Origin: an uncultured Mycobacterium sp.
GTDB lineage: Bacteria > Actinomycetota > Actinomycetes > Mycobacteriales > Mycobacteriaceae
Assembly: GCA_900078375.1 (NCBI GenBank)
Contig: FLQS01000015.1
Span: 1-64,000 of the forward strand
Direction of reading: 5' to 3'
DNA: 64,000 bases
Below are positions 20,649 through 29,137 of the stretch, piece after piece. The notes beneath the pieces were generated by a model that searched no databases, was not told the origin of the DNA, and was given only the letters and a program-made list of their open reading frames with translations. Both the position numbers and the translations under genes were made by a program. Each line of letters starts with the position of its first letter. The first letter of the stretch is position 1.

Positions 20649-22253
20649 ATGACTCGTTACGACTACATCATTGCGGGTGCCGGGTCGGCCGGATGCGTTC
20701 TCGCCAATCGGCTGTCGGCTGATCCGACGGTGTCCGTCCTCCTGATCGAGGCGGGCGGCCCGGACCGCAATCCGATGATCCACGTGCCCAAGGGCTCGGC
20801 GGTGCTCCTGGAGAACGAGAAGTATGTCTGGCGCTACGCCACGACACCGTTCGGGCCGAACAGCAAGTCCGAATTTTGGACCCGCGGCAAGCTTCTCGGC
20901 GGGTCGAGCTCGGTCAACGGCATGGTGTACAACCGCGGCAACAAGGACGACTACGACGAATTGGAGCGGCGCGGCAACAAGGGCTGGAACTGGAACGAGA
21001 TCCTGCCGATCTTCAAAGGGTTCGAGGACAACCAGTTCGGTGCCTCGCCGACGCGCGGCGCCGGCGGACCTCTGCACATCTCGGTCGCCGATGAGCTCGA
21101 TCCGCTGTGCGACGAGATCGTCGCAGCCGGGGCCGCAAGCGGGTTGCGCCCCGTCCAAGACATCAATGAATCCGACGACGAGCGCATCGGCTTCAGCCCC
21201 GCAACCATCAAGAACGGGCGACGTGTCAGTGCCGCGGACGCCTTCCTCAAGCCGATCCGCCGACGGCCCAACCTCACTGTCGTCACCGGCACTACCGTCG
21301 ACCGCATCGTCGTCGAGAACGGGCGTGCGGTCGGGGTGGACGTTCGTCGCGCGGGCGGTGCGGCCCAGTTCCGGGCGCGCCGGGAAGTGATCGTGTCGCT
21401 GGGCAGCATGGGAAGCCCGAAGTTGTTGCAGCTCTCCGGGATCGGGCCGCGCGAGGTGCTGGCCGCCGCAGGCGTGCCGGTTTTGGTGGAGCGGGAGAAC
21501 GTGGGCCGGCGGATGCGCGAACACCGCTGCGTCGTCGTGCGCTACCGGCTCAACGCCGAGCTCGGGTACAACCGAAAGCTGTCGAGCCGGTTGGGGCAGG
21601 CCGCCACGGCTGGTCGTTACGCACTCACTCGCAAGGGCCTGATGGCGACGCCGACGTTTGACGTGCTGGCGTTCGTCAAGACGTCGCCCGATCTTCCGCG
21701 AGTGGACGGCCAGCTGCTGCTGGGGCCGTTCACGATCCCCGCGTACAACGAGGGTGAGCCGATGGTCATCGAACGTCAGCCGGGGCTCTCGATTCTAGGG
21801 TTCGTGCTGCGGCCGACATCGGAAGGCAGTGTCGAGATCACCTCCAAAGATCCCGATGCCGCCCCTCGACTGGACCCGAACTACCTGACCAGTGACTACG
21901 ACCGTAAGACCAGTGCGGCGCTGGTGCGCAGGGCGCGCGAGATCTTCGCCCAGTCGCCGATCGCCGACCGCATCAGCTACGAGATGTACCCAGGGCCCGA
22001 CGTGCGCGGCGACGACGAGCTGGCCGACGCGGCCCTCGACGGTGGCTACAGCGGCTATCACGCGATCGGCAGCTGCGCGATGGGGCCCAGCGACGACGAC
22101 ATTGTCGACGATCAGCTGCGGGTGCGGGGGATCGACGGCCTGCGGGTGGTGGATTGTTCGGCCATGCCCACGATGCTGGCCGGCAATCTCAACGGCCCGG
22201 TCATGGCGATGGCCTGGCGTGCCGCCGATCTGATCCTGCAGGGGGACACGTAA
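20649..22253 (+). CDS. GMC family FAD-dependent oxidoreductase
   Basis: 534 aa. The N-terminal FAD site is IAGAGSAGCVLANRL, the GMC signature region GGSSSVNGMVYNRGNKDDYD, and the second signature GSMGSPKLLQLSGIGP. The C-terminal active-site His is in GYHAIGSCAMGP, with the conserved Asn in NLNGPVMAMAW. This matches choline dehydrogenase/alcohol oxidase-like enzymes; the substrate alcohol is not predictable. GGAGGG lies close before the ATG. It is monocistronic or paired with the small gene after it, and absent from this place in H37Rv as I recall it. Confidence 0.9.
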   Translation: MTRYDYIIAGAGSAGCVLANRLSADPTVSVLLIEAGGPDRNPMIHVPKGSAVLLENEKYVWRYATTPFGPNSKSEFWTRGKLLGGSSSVNGMVYNRGNKDDYDELERRGNKGWNWNEILPIFKGFEDNQFGASPTRGAGGPLHISVADELDPLCDEIVAAGAASGLRPVQDINESDDERIGFSPATIKNGRRVSAADAFLKPIRRRPNLTVVTGTTVDRIVVENGRAVGVDVRRAGGAAQFRARREVIVSLGSMGSPKLLQLSGIGPREVLAAAGVPVLVERENVGRRMREHRCVVVRYRLNAELGYNRKLSSRLGQAATAGRYALTRKGLMATPTFDVLAFVKTSPDLPRVDGQLLLGPFTIPAYNEGEPMVIERQPGLSILGFVLRPTSEGSVEITSKDPDAAPRLDPNYLTSDYDRKTSAALVRRAREIFAQSPIADRISYEMYPGPDVRGDDELADAALDGGYSGYHAIGSCAMGPSDDDIVDDQLRVRGIDGLRVVDCSAMPTMLAGNLNGPVMAMAWRAADLILQGDT

Positions 22254-22316
22254 GGTCGGTGCCCGCCTCTGAGCGACAATCCGGCTGGTGTCGGTGCGTT
22301 GTGCGACCTTGGCGGC

Positions 22317-22682
22317 GTGGGTAACTCATTGATGTTGCGGGGAACAAACCTCCGCTACGTGTTGACCCGATATCTGCAACTCAACGGCCCCGCGTCCGTT
22401 GCCGACCTCGTCGTGGCGCTCGATGACTGGGGATTCACTGTCGCGGGCAGGCCGTCCAAGGCGATCTCGGATGCCCTCCGATGGGAGATCGGCAGGGACC
22501 GAGTCCGTCGCCGCGGCCGCGGGCGATATGCGGCGACGCTCGGTATCCCACGCGGCACCGAGCATCGGATTAGTCAGCGTGTCGCCGCACTACGGGTAGT
22601 AGCTCGCGAGTTGTCGCTCGAAGGCGGGCATCCACCCTATGGGCCGGGTGAGATCCTCGCCCGAGCCCTGGAACTTCACTGA
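22317..22682 (+). CDS. Hypothetical protein with a probable winged-helix DNA-binding fold
   Basis: About 121 aa from GTG 22317; TTG 22299 and ATG 22332 are other possible starts. LRYVLTRYLQLNGPASVADLVVAL followed by KAISDALRWEIGRDRVRRRGRGRYAA looks like a helix-turn-helix and wing: recognition helix, then an Arg-rich beta hairpin. There is no effector domain. It could be a small transcriptional regulator; no family name is claimed. Its TGA overlaps the 3' end of the convergent acyl-CoA dehydrogenase gene by 7 nt. Confidence 0.65.
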   Translation: MGNSLMLRGTNLRYVLTRYLQLNGPASVADLVVALDDWGFTVAGRPSKAISDALRWEIGRDRVRRRGRGRYAATLGIPRGTEHRISQRVAALRVVARELSLEGGHPPYGPGEILARALELH

Positions 22683-23914
22683 CTGAGCAGCCCCTTGGCG
22701 ACATGCGTGATCTGCACCTCGTTGCTGCCGGCATAGATCATCAACGACTTCGCATCGCGGGCAAGCTGTTCCACGCGGTACTCGGTCATGTACCCGTTAC
22801 CGCCGAACAGCTGGATTGCCTCCATAGCCACATCGGTGGCCGCCTGCGAGCAGTAGTACTTCATCGCCGACGCCTCGGACAGCGAGATCGCCGTGCCCGT
22901 CTGCCCGCATTCGATCACCCGGAACAGCATGTTGCGCACGTTCATTCGGGCCACCTCCATATTGGCCAGCTTGAGCTGGATCAACTGGAACTGCCCGATC
23001 TCCTTGCCCCACAACGTGCGCGTCTTGGCGTAGTCCGTACACAGCCGCAGGCATTCCTCGATCACGCCGAGCGCCATCGACACCACGCCGATCCGCTCCG
23101 CGGCGAAACTCGACCGGGCGCTGTCCCGGCCGTCGCCGGAGGCGTTGTTCTCGGTCTCACCCAGCAACCGGTCCCGGCCCAGGCGGACGTTATTGAAGAA
23201 CAGCTCACCGGTGCGCGAACTGTGAATTCCCATCTTGCGGAACGGCTTGGCCTGAACAAAGCCCTCCATCCCGCGATCCAGCACGAACGTCAAAACTTTG
23301 CGGTCTCGCTTGTCGATCGAGGGATCGCCCTCGTCCAATTTGGCGTACACCACGACGACGTCGGCGTCGGGCCCGTTGGTGATGAACGTCTTCTGCCCGT
23401 TGAGGATGTAATCGTCCCCGTCGCGCACCACATAGGACTTCATCCCGCCGAACGCATCCGAACCCGAATCCGGCTCGGTGATCGCCCACGCGCCGATTTT
23501 CTCGTACGTCACCAACTCGGGCAGCCAGCGCTCCTGCTGAGCCAGCGTGCCGCGGCTCTGGATGGTGGGCACTGTCAGCCCCAGGCTCACACCCATTCCG
23601 GTGACCAGCCCCATGCTCACCCGGCACAGCTCACTGATCAGAACGAAACCCATTCCGGCCGAACCGCCGTCGCCGAACATGCCGCCGCCGCCACTGGACT
23701 TCTTCTCGGTGCCGGACCGCATCCGGTCCAGGCGCTTGGTCAGCGACTCCCGGGCCATCTCGTCAATGCCGAACGTGGCGAACAGCTTCCGGACGATGGG
23801 GTAGGGCTCCAGATCACCGCTTTCCAACTCGTCGATGTGCGGGCGCACCTCTTTGTCGACGAACTCGCGGACGGCGTCGCGCACGGCAATATCGACGTCG
23901 GACCATTCGATCAT
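22676..23914 (-). CDS. Acyl-CoA dehydrogenase
   Basis: 412 aa with the ACAD three-domain layout: WAITEPDSGSDAFGGMKS (FAD/substrate loop), FITNGPDADV, and the C-terminal helical domain with QLFGGNGYMTEYRVEQLARD. In the segment that usually reads IYEGT with the catalytic Glu it has IYAGSNE (Ala395). A Glu is instead present in AAERIGVVSMALG (Glu273), the place used by isovaleryl-CoA and long-chain dehydrogenases. So it is probably active on branched or long acyl-CoA. A Gly-rich insertion lies at residues 72-85. It is downstream of the DUF2236 gene by 12 nt and likely in one operon with it. Confidence 0.9.
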   Translation of the reverse strand: MIEWSDVDIAVRDAVREFVDKEVRPHIDELESGDLEPYPIVRKLFATFGIDEMARESLTKRLDRMRSGTEKKSSGGGGMFGDGGSAGMGFVLISELCRVSMGLVTGMGVSLGLTVPTIQSRGTLAQQERWLPELVTYEKIGAWAITEPDSGSDAFGGMKSYVVRDGDDYILNGQKTFITNGPDADVVVVYAKLDEGDPSIDKRDRKVLTFVLDRGMEGFVQAKPFRKMGIHSSRTGELFFNNVRLGRDRLLGETENNASGDGRDSARSSFAAERIGVVSMALGVIEECLRLCTDYAKTRTLWGKEIGQFQLIQLKLANMEVARMNVRNMLFRVIECGQTGTAISLSEASAMKYYCSQAATDVAMEAIQLFGGNGYMTEYRVEQLARDAKSLMIYAGSNEVQITHVAKGLLSQ

Positions 23915-23926
23915 GAATTCTCCGGT

Positions 23927-24955
23927 TCAGGCGGCGGCGGTACGTCCTCGGGCGGGCCGCAAACCGGCAAGTGAGAACGTCGTGTGGACCAGCGACCCCG
24001 CCCGGGCGACGAGGCTCTTGTGTCGAGGGACATAGTGCATGGGCATGCCGCGACGGTCTTTAGGGGGTGCCATGAAACCGGGTGCCTCGACCAGGGGAGC
24101 ATCGGTCGGGATCTGCCCGGCGGCGCGCCGATAGGCCGACAACGCCCGCGGGTGCAGCCGGATTTCGTCGGGCACCGCCCAGAACGCCAACTCGACGGCC
24201 TTACCGAACAACCGCAGTGCGACCTCGTCACCGGGCGTCCAGCGCATCCCGGCTCGCTCGCGCACCGCGGGATCGAACAGGCCGGCAGCAATCCAGCGTT
24301 GCCCGGCCACCATCGGCTTGAACAACTGGTCCCACACCGGCGTCGGCATCAGCACGAACTTTGGCTTCGGGATCCGGATGTCGAAGATCTCCAACGTCGC
24401 CTTGTTGATCTCCAACTCGTCGCGGCACACCCGGTCCCAGTACTCGCAGAACTCCTCCCACGTGCCGGGGACCGGCTTCATGCTCATCCCGTACATCGCG
24501 TACCACTGCACGTGCTCGTCGAAGAGCTGGCGCTTCTCGGCCTCGGTCAGGCCGCCGCAGAAGTATTCGGCCACCTTCAGGATCAGCATGAAGAACGTGG
24601 CGTGCGCCCAGTAGAACGTCTCGGGATCCAATGCGTGGTAGCGCCGTCCTGCGCTGTCGACGCCCTTGATCCCCTTGTGGAATCCCTTGATCTGCTCACC
24701 GGTCTGCCGGGCGCGCTCGCCGTCGTAGACCACGCCCATGATCGGGTAGACGGATCGCGCGACCCGCTGAAGCGGCTCACGCAGCAGGATCGAATGCTCT
24801 TCCACTCCGGCGCCTAGCTGCGGGTACATGTTTTGCAGGGATCCGATCCACACACCGAGCATCCCGGTGCGCAGGTCGCCGAAGTATTTCCAGGTGAGCG
24901 AGTCCGGCCCGAGCGGGGTCGGCGGGGCGGGGCGAGTGGTCGTCGTTGACCTCAT
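23927..24955 (-). CDS. DUF2236 (MpaB-like) oxygenase family protein (Rv1645c type)
   Basis: 342 aa from ATG 24955; an ATG at 24991 would add 12 residues. The region WIGSLQNMYPQLGAGVEEHS, then HALDPETFYWAHATFF and WEEFCEYWDRVC, follows the DUF2236 pattern with a heme-like His in YHALDPETFYWAHAT. Family members include the latex-clearing protein relative MpaB and a mycobacterial YaaA-like group; the substrate here is unknown. Position next to tsnR-GMC and before the cyclase fits Rv1645c. It is probably co-transcribed with the acyl-CoA dehydrogenase, which hints at lipid oxidation. Confidence 0.82.
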   Translation of the reverse strand: MRSTTTTRPAPPTPLGPDSLTWKYFGDLRTGMLGVWIGSLQNMYPQLGAGVEEHSILLREPLQRVARSVYPIMGVVYDGERARQTGEQIKGFHKGIKGVDSAGRRYHALDPETFYWAHATFFMLILKVAEYFCGGLTEAEKRQLFDEHVQWYAMYGMSMKPVPGTWEEFCEYWDRVCRDELEINKATLEIFDIRIPKPKFVLMPTPVWDQLFKPMVAGQRWIAAGLFDPAVRERAGMRWTPGDEVALRLFGKAVELAFWAVPDEIRLHPRALSAYRRAAGQIPTDAPLVEAPGFMAPPKDRRGMPMHYVPRHKSLVARAGSLVHTTFSLAGLRPARGRTAAA

Positions 24956-25089
24956 CGAATCACGATAGGACTGACAACGGGCGTTGTCCATGTCGGCGAC
25001 GAAGCTGTGACCACATGTTTGGCGTAGCGATACGTTGGCCGCGTCACACCTGTTGGCCCGCCCGAAATCCTTTCCCTAGGCTGGATCTC

Positions 25090-25980
25090 GTGGACGTCGA
25101 GCCGTTCGACGATCAACCCGATGCCCTTGTTGACGTCAACCAACCCGGGCGAGGGCCCGCGGCGTGGTGGCACAACACCAATCACAATCCGGGCATCATC
25201 GCCCTCGTTCGTCGTGCCCGGCGCATGCTGCCCGGCGATCCCGACTTCGGTGACCCACTCTCGGCGGCCGGCGATGGCGGTGCTCGCGCCGCCGCGCGTG
25301 CCGCCGACCGTTTGCTGCGCGACCGCGAAGCGGCCACCCGCGAGGTGAGCTTGGCCACACTTCAGCTCTGGCAGGCGCTCACCGAGCGTGTCTCCGGGCG
25401 GCCCCGCGACCGGGAGGTGACGCTGGTCTTCACCGACCTCGTCGGGTTCTCCAGCTGGTCGCTGCAGGCCGGCGACGACGCCACGCTGCGGCTGCTGCGC
25501 CGCGTCGCGCAAGTCGTCGAGCCGCCGCTTCTCGATGCGGGCGGCCACATCGTCAAACGCATGGGCGACGGCATCATGGCGGTCTTCACCGACCCGGCGA
25601 CTGCGGTGCGCGCCACCATGGCTGCCCGCGACGCGGTACGAACAGTCGAGGTAGACGGGTATACACCGCGGATGCGCGCTGGTGTCCACACCGGCCGACC
25701 GCAACGGATCGGCTCGGACTGGCTCGGCGTCGACGTCAACATCACCGCCCGGGTGATGGACCGCGCGACCCGTGGCGGGCTCGTCGTGTCCGAGAAGACC
25801 CTGGAGCTGATCGAGCCTGACGAACTCGAGTCGCTCGGGGTCACGGTCAAGCGGATCAGGCGCCAGGTGTTCGCGCCGCGGGCAACCGGGGTACCCACCG
25901 ATTTGGTGATGTATCGGCTCAAAACCCGCAGGGATCTGCCAGTCGAGGACGACGCGGACGACCTCGAGGCCCAGGCATAG
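25090..25980 (+). CDS. Class III adenylyl cyclase (Rv1647 type)
   Basis: 296 aa from GTG 25090. The cyclase domain covers about 108-285. Metal-binding Asp116 (FTDLVGFS) and Asp160 (MGDG), adenine-site Lys156 and Asp210, and transition-state Asn217 and Arg221 (VNITAR) are all in place with standard spacing, so the enzyme should make cAMP. The N-terminal 100 residues are helical and hold no recognised sensor domain. There are no membrane helices. Upstream ATG codons would add a Cys/Arg-rich stretch unlike a protein N-terminus. The rhomboid-like gene follows after 9 nt, as in Rv1647-Rv1648. Confidence 0.9.
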   Translation: MDVEPFDDQPDALVDVNQPGRGPAAWWHNTNHNPGIIALVRRARRMLPGDPDFGDPLSAAGDGGARAAARAADRLLRDREAATREVSLATLQLWQALTERVSGRPRDREVTLVFTDLVGFSSWSLQAGDDATLRLLRRVAQVVEPPLLDAGGHIVKRMGDGIMAVFTDPATAVRATMAARDAVRTVEVDGYTPRMRAGVHTGRPQRIGSDWLGVDVNITARVMDRATRGGLVVSEKTLELIEPDELESLGVTVKRIRRQVFAPRATGVPTDLVMYRLKTRRDLPVEDDADDLEAQA

Positions 25981-25989
25981 TAGGTAGCG

Positions 25990-26787
25990 ATGGTTTTTGC
26001 ACTTCTCTCGCGGCTGGACCGCGTTCGGGTCACGCTGGGCTACACCGCCGCGCTGTCGGCGGTGGCGGTCGTGCTGCTGGCGCTCGGGCCGCACGTCCGC
26101 GATCAGGTCGTCTGGCGGACGAGCACGAATCTGCACAATCTCGGTGAAGGCCATCTGGGCACGCTGATCGGCAGCGCCTTCGTCACCGACCGGGGACCCA
26201 TCTATGTGTGGTTGCCGGGCCTCTTCGCCATTCTGGGCCTGGCGGAACTACTGTGGCGCAGCCGCCGAATGGCGGTGGCGTTCGTCGTCGGCCACGTTGG
26301 CGCGACCTTGCTGGTCGCCGCCGGGCTGGCCGCGGCGCTGGCTGCCGGGCTGACCTCCTGGTCGATCGCCAATGTCACCGATGTCGGCATGAGTTATGGC
26401 GCGGTCGGCGTCCTGGGTGCGCTCACCGCGGCGATCCCGCATCGCTGGCGCGCGGCGTGGACCGGCTGGTGGCTGGCTGTGGCGATCGGATCGGCGGTGA
26501 GCACCGGCGCTGACTTCACCAACGTTGGCCATGGCGTCGCCCTGGTCCTGGGCATGGTGGTCGGCACCCGGTTCGGCCACCCGGCGCACTGGACGACAGC
26601 GCGGTACGTACTGCTCGCGGTCGCGGCGTCGTTCGGTTACCTGATCATGGCCAACACCGGGCCGTCGATCCTGGCAACGGCCACGCTCGGCGTGCTCGGC
26701 GCGCTGGCGGCCGCTCACATTGCCCGCCGCCGGGCGGTCCGCCGCGCGGTGGCCGGCACGGCCGCGCCGCTGCCCGCAGCCTCCTAA
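25990..26787 (+). CDS. Rhomboid-like membrane protein (Rv1648 type)
   Basis: 265 aa with about six hydrophobic helices. GMSYGAVGVLGAL (Ser135) in one helix and TNVGHGVALVLGMVVG (His181) in a later one imitate the rhomboid protease dyad, in which Ser lies in GxSG and His in the last core helix. Spacing of 46 residues is close to that of GlpG. The exact GASG motif is lacking, so it could be an inactive rhomboid relative. It starts 9 nt after the cyclase gene and should be co-expressed with it. The C-terminus is an Arg-rich cytoplasmic tail. Confidence 0.72.
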   Translation: MVFALLSRLDRVRVTLGYTAALSAVAVVLLALGPHVRDQVVWRTSTNLHNLGEGHLGTLIGSAFVTDRGPIYVWLPGLFAILGLAELLWRSRRMAVAFVVGHVGATLLVAAGLAAALAAGLTSWSIANVTDVGMSYGAVGVLGALTAAIPHRWRAAWTGWWLAVAIGSAVSTGADFTNVGHGVALVLGMVVGTRFGHPAHWTTARYVLLAVAASFGYLIMANTGPSILATATLGVLGALAAAHIARRRAVRRAVAGTAAPLPAAS

Positions 26788-26841
26788 CCTTCTTTCGCAC
26801 TCCTGCTCGAACCGTGGCTGACCGTCACGCCTGGGCAACAC

Positions 26842-26876
26842 GTCAGTTATGACATATATCTAGTCAGTTATGACAT
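26842..26876 (+). promoter_or_regulatory. Twin operator upstream of the mce operon
   Basis: The 14-mer gtcagttatgacat occurs twice, at 26842-26855 and 26863-26876, 21 bp apart, which is two helical turns. Each copy is itself a palindrome GTCA-N4-TGAC. The pair lies 34 nt before mceA, in an A/T-rich patch where a -10 element could sit. It looks like a double site for a dimeric repressor, for example the TetR protein at the end of the cluster, which is inference. Confidence 0.7.
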
Positions 26877-26909
26877 CTGTGTGGTACGAATTCTCCCGAA
26901 GCCAGGGAG

Positions 26910-28112
26910 GTGGTGTCGACGTTGCGAAGCGCGATTCGCCCCGCAGTGGGGTTGGCATCCGTCATCCTGCTGGCCGCCACCGTCGGCGGCGCGGTGATCA
27001 TGTTTCGTGGCGACGTGACGTCGGGTGTGCCGATCACGGTGATCTCGCCGCGGGCCGGCCTGGTGATGAACCCCGGCGCCAAGGTGAAAATGCGCTCGGT
27101 CCAAGTCGGCACCGTGTCGTCGATCGACCAGGGTCCGAATGGCCAAGCGGTCCTTCATCTCTCGATCGATCCCGCCCAGCTGCCCTTGATCCCCGGCAAT
27201 GTGCAGGTCGGGATCGCATCCCCGACGGTGTTCGGAGCCAAGCTCGTCGAACTGACCGCGCCCGCCGATCCCTCGGCCCAGCCGCTGCGTTCCGGTCAGG
27301 TCATCGACGTCACCAACGTCACGGTCGAAATCAACACCGTCTTCCAGCAGCTGACCTCCGTGCTGTCAAAAGTGCAGCCGGAGAAGCTCAATGAGATTCT
27401 CGGTGCTCTTGCCGGGGCGATGAACGCGCGCGGCGAGCAGCTCGGCCAGATGTTCTCCGACTTCGACACACTGCTGGCCCAGCTGGAACCCGGCCTGGAC
27501 AACCTGCGCCACGACATCACCGCGGCGAACGTGGCGGCCGGGGCCTACGCCGACGCCGCACCGGATCTGGTCAGGACCGCCGACAACGCCACGCGGATCA
27601 GCCAGACGGTCGTCGACCGCCAGGACGACTTGGATGCGTTGCTGCTCAGCGCTATTGGGCTCGCCGATGTCGGATCCGAGGTCGTCGATGACAACCAGGC
27701 GGCGCTGATCGACGTCCTGCACCTGCTGGTGCCCAGCACCGATCTGACCAACAGGTACCGCGACGCGCTGAACTGCACGCTGGCCGGCCTCGTGCCGATC
27801 GCGCTCGCCCCGCCTCAACCCGATCCGGGCGCTGTCGTCTCGGTGAGCTTCACGATGGGCTTGGAACGGTATCGCTATCCCGGCGATCTGCCCAAGGTCG
27901 CGGCCAAGGGCGGACCGCACTGCGCGGATCAGGGATTGCCGCACCTGGCGCCGGGCACCAAGCCGCCGTTCCTGGTGACCGATATCGGGGCCAACCCGGC
28001 GCAGTACGGCAATCAGGGCGTGCTGCTGAACTCCGATGGTCTCAAGCAGATCCTGTACGGCCCGCTGGACGGTCCGCCGCGGAACTCCGCACAGATCGGA
28101 CAGCCCGGCTGA
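26910..28112 (+). CDS. MCE family protein, first gene of operon (MceA)
   Basis: 400 aa. One N-terminal membrane helix (residues 10-32) anchors the MlaD/MCE domain (about 40-120: ISPRAGLVMNPGAKVKMRSVQVGTVSSI), followed by a long helical part and a Pro/Gly-rich end. MceA proteins are subunits of hexameric lipid-transport channels between the membranes. AGGGAGG ends at 26910, so the true start may be the nearby GTG 26913 or TTG 26922. No yrbE permease gene precedes it, unlike the classical mce operons. Confidence 0.9.
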   Translation: MVSTLRSAIRPAVGLASVILLAATVGGAVIMFRGDVTSGVPITVISPRAGLVMNPGAKVKMRSVQVGTVSSIDQGPNGQAVLHLSIDPAQLPLIPGNVQVGIASPTVFGAKLVELTAPADPSAQPLRSGQVIDVTNVTVEINTVFQQLTSVLSKVQPEKLNEILGALAGAMNARGEQLGQMFSDFDTLLAQLEPGLDNLRHDITAANVAAGAYADAAPDLVRTADNATRISQTVVDRQDDLDALLLSAIGLADVGSEVVDDNQAALIDVLHLLVPSTDLTNRYRDALNCTLAGLVPIALAPPQPDPGAVVSVSFTMGLERYRYPGDLPKVAAKGGPHCADQGLPHLAPGTKPPFLVTDIGANPAQYGNQGVLLNSDGLKQILYGPLDGPPRNSAQIGQPG

Positions 28113-29137
28113 TGCGGTCACTACGGGCAACGGGGTTGAAGTTCACCGCATTCGCGGTCGTGATGGTCGTCGCGACGGCCTTCCTGTTCATGACGTTCGC
28201 CCAGTACCGCACCGGTCCCACAAACGGATACACCGCGGTGTTCGCCGACGTGTCGCGGCTCAAGCCCGGTGACAGCGTGCGGGCCGCCGGTATCCGGATC
28301 GGCACGGTGGACACGGTGAGTTTGCGCGCCGACGCCACCGCCCTGGTGACCTTCGACGCCGACCGCGACGTCGTGCTGACCACGGCCACCAAGGCGGCCG
28401 TGCGCTATCTCAACCTGGTCGGCGACCGCTACCTCGAGTTGGTCGACGCACCGGGACCCACGACGACGTTGCCTGCGGGTTCGCAGATCCCGATCGACCG
28501 AACTCAGCCGGCTCTGGACCTCGACCTGCTGCTCAGTGGCCTCAAGCCGGTGATTCAGAGCCTGAGCCCGCACGACGTCAATGCGCTCACGTCATCGCTG
28601 GTGCAGATCCTGCAGGGCCAGGGCGGCACCGTCGAGTCACTGTTCGCCAAGACCTCGTCGTTCACCAATGCCCTGGCCGACAACGACAGCGTCATCGCGC
28701 AGCTCATCGACAACCTGAAGGTGGTGCTGTCCGCGCTGACGGCAGAGGGTGACCGATTCTCGACGGCGATCGACCGGATCGAGAAGCTGATCACCGGATT
28801 CGCCGGTGACCGGGATCCGATCGGAGCCGCAATCGCCGCTCTCGACGCGGGCACCGCATCACTGGCCGATCTGCTCACCCGTGCGCGGCCACCGCTGGCG
28901 GGCGCGGTCACCGAGTTGAGCCGGCTGGCGCCAATCCTGGATCAGGACAAGGACAGAGTGGATCGCGCGCTGGCGAAGGCGCCGGAGAATTACCGCAAGC
29001 TGACCCGTCTGGGCGCCTACGGCAGCTTCATCCAGATGTATGTGTGCGGCATGTCGGTGCGGGTGACCGACCTGGAGGGCAGGACGGCCGTCTTCCCGTG
29101 GCTCAAGCAGACCGGCGGGAGGTGTGCCGAGCCGTGA
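28112..29137 (+). CDS. MCE family protein, second gene (MceB)
   Basis: 341 aa. N-terminal membrane helix (FTAFAVVMVVATAFLFMTF), MCE domain with YTAVFADVSRLKPGDSVRAAGIRIG, then helical repeats around LSGLKPVIQSLSPHDVNALTSS. The C-terminus ends at a Cys-containing MYVCGMSVRV segment, common in MceB. Its ATG shares the A of the mceA stop (TGATG). It should pack with the other Mce subunits into a substrate tunnel. Confidence 0.92.
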   Translation: MRSLRATGLKFTAFAVVMVVATAFLFMTFAQYRTGPTNGYTAVFADVSRLKPGDSVRAAGIRIGTVDTVSLRADATALVTFDADRDVVLTTATKAAVRYLNLVGDRYLELVDAPGPTTTLPAGSQIPIDRTQPALDLDLLLSGLKPVIQSLSPHDVNALTSSLVQILQGQGGTVESLFAKTSSFTNALADNDSVIAQLIDNLKVVLSALTAEGDRFSTAIDRIEKLITGFAGDRDPIGAAIAALDAGTASLADLLTRARPPLAGAVTELSRLAPILDQDKDRVDRALAKAPENYRKLTRLGAYGSFIQMYVCGMSVRVTDLEGRTAVFPWLKQTGGRCAEP

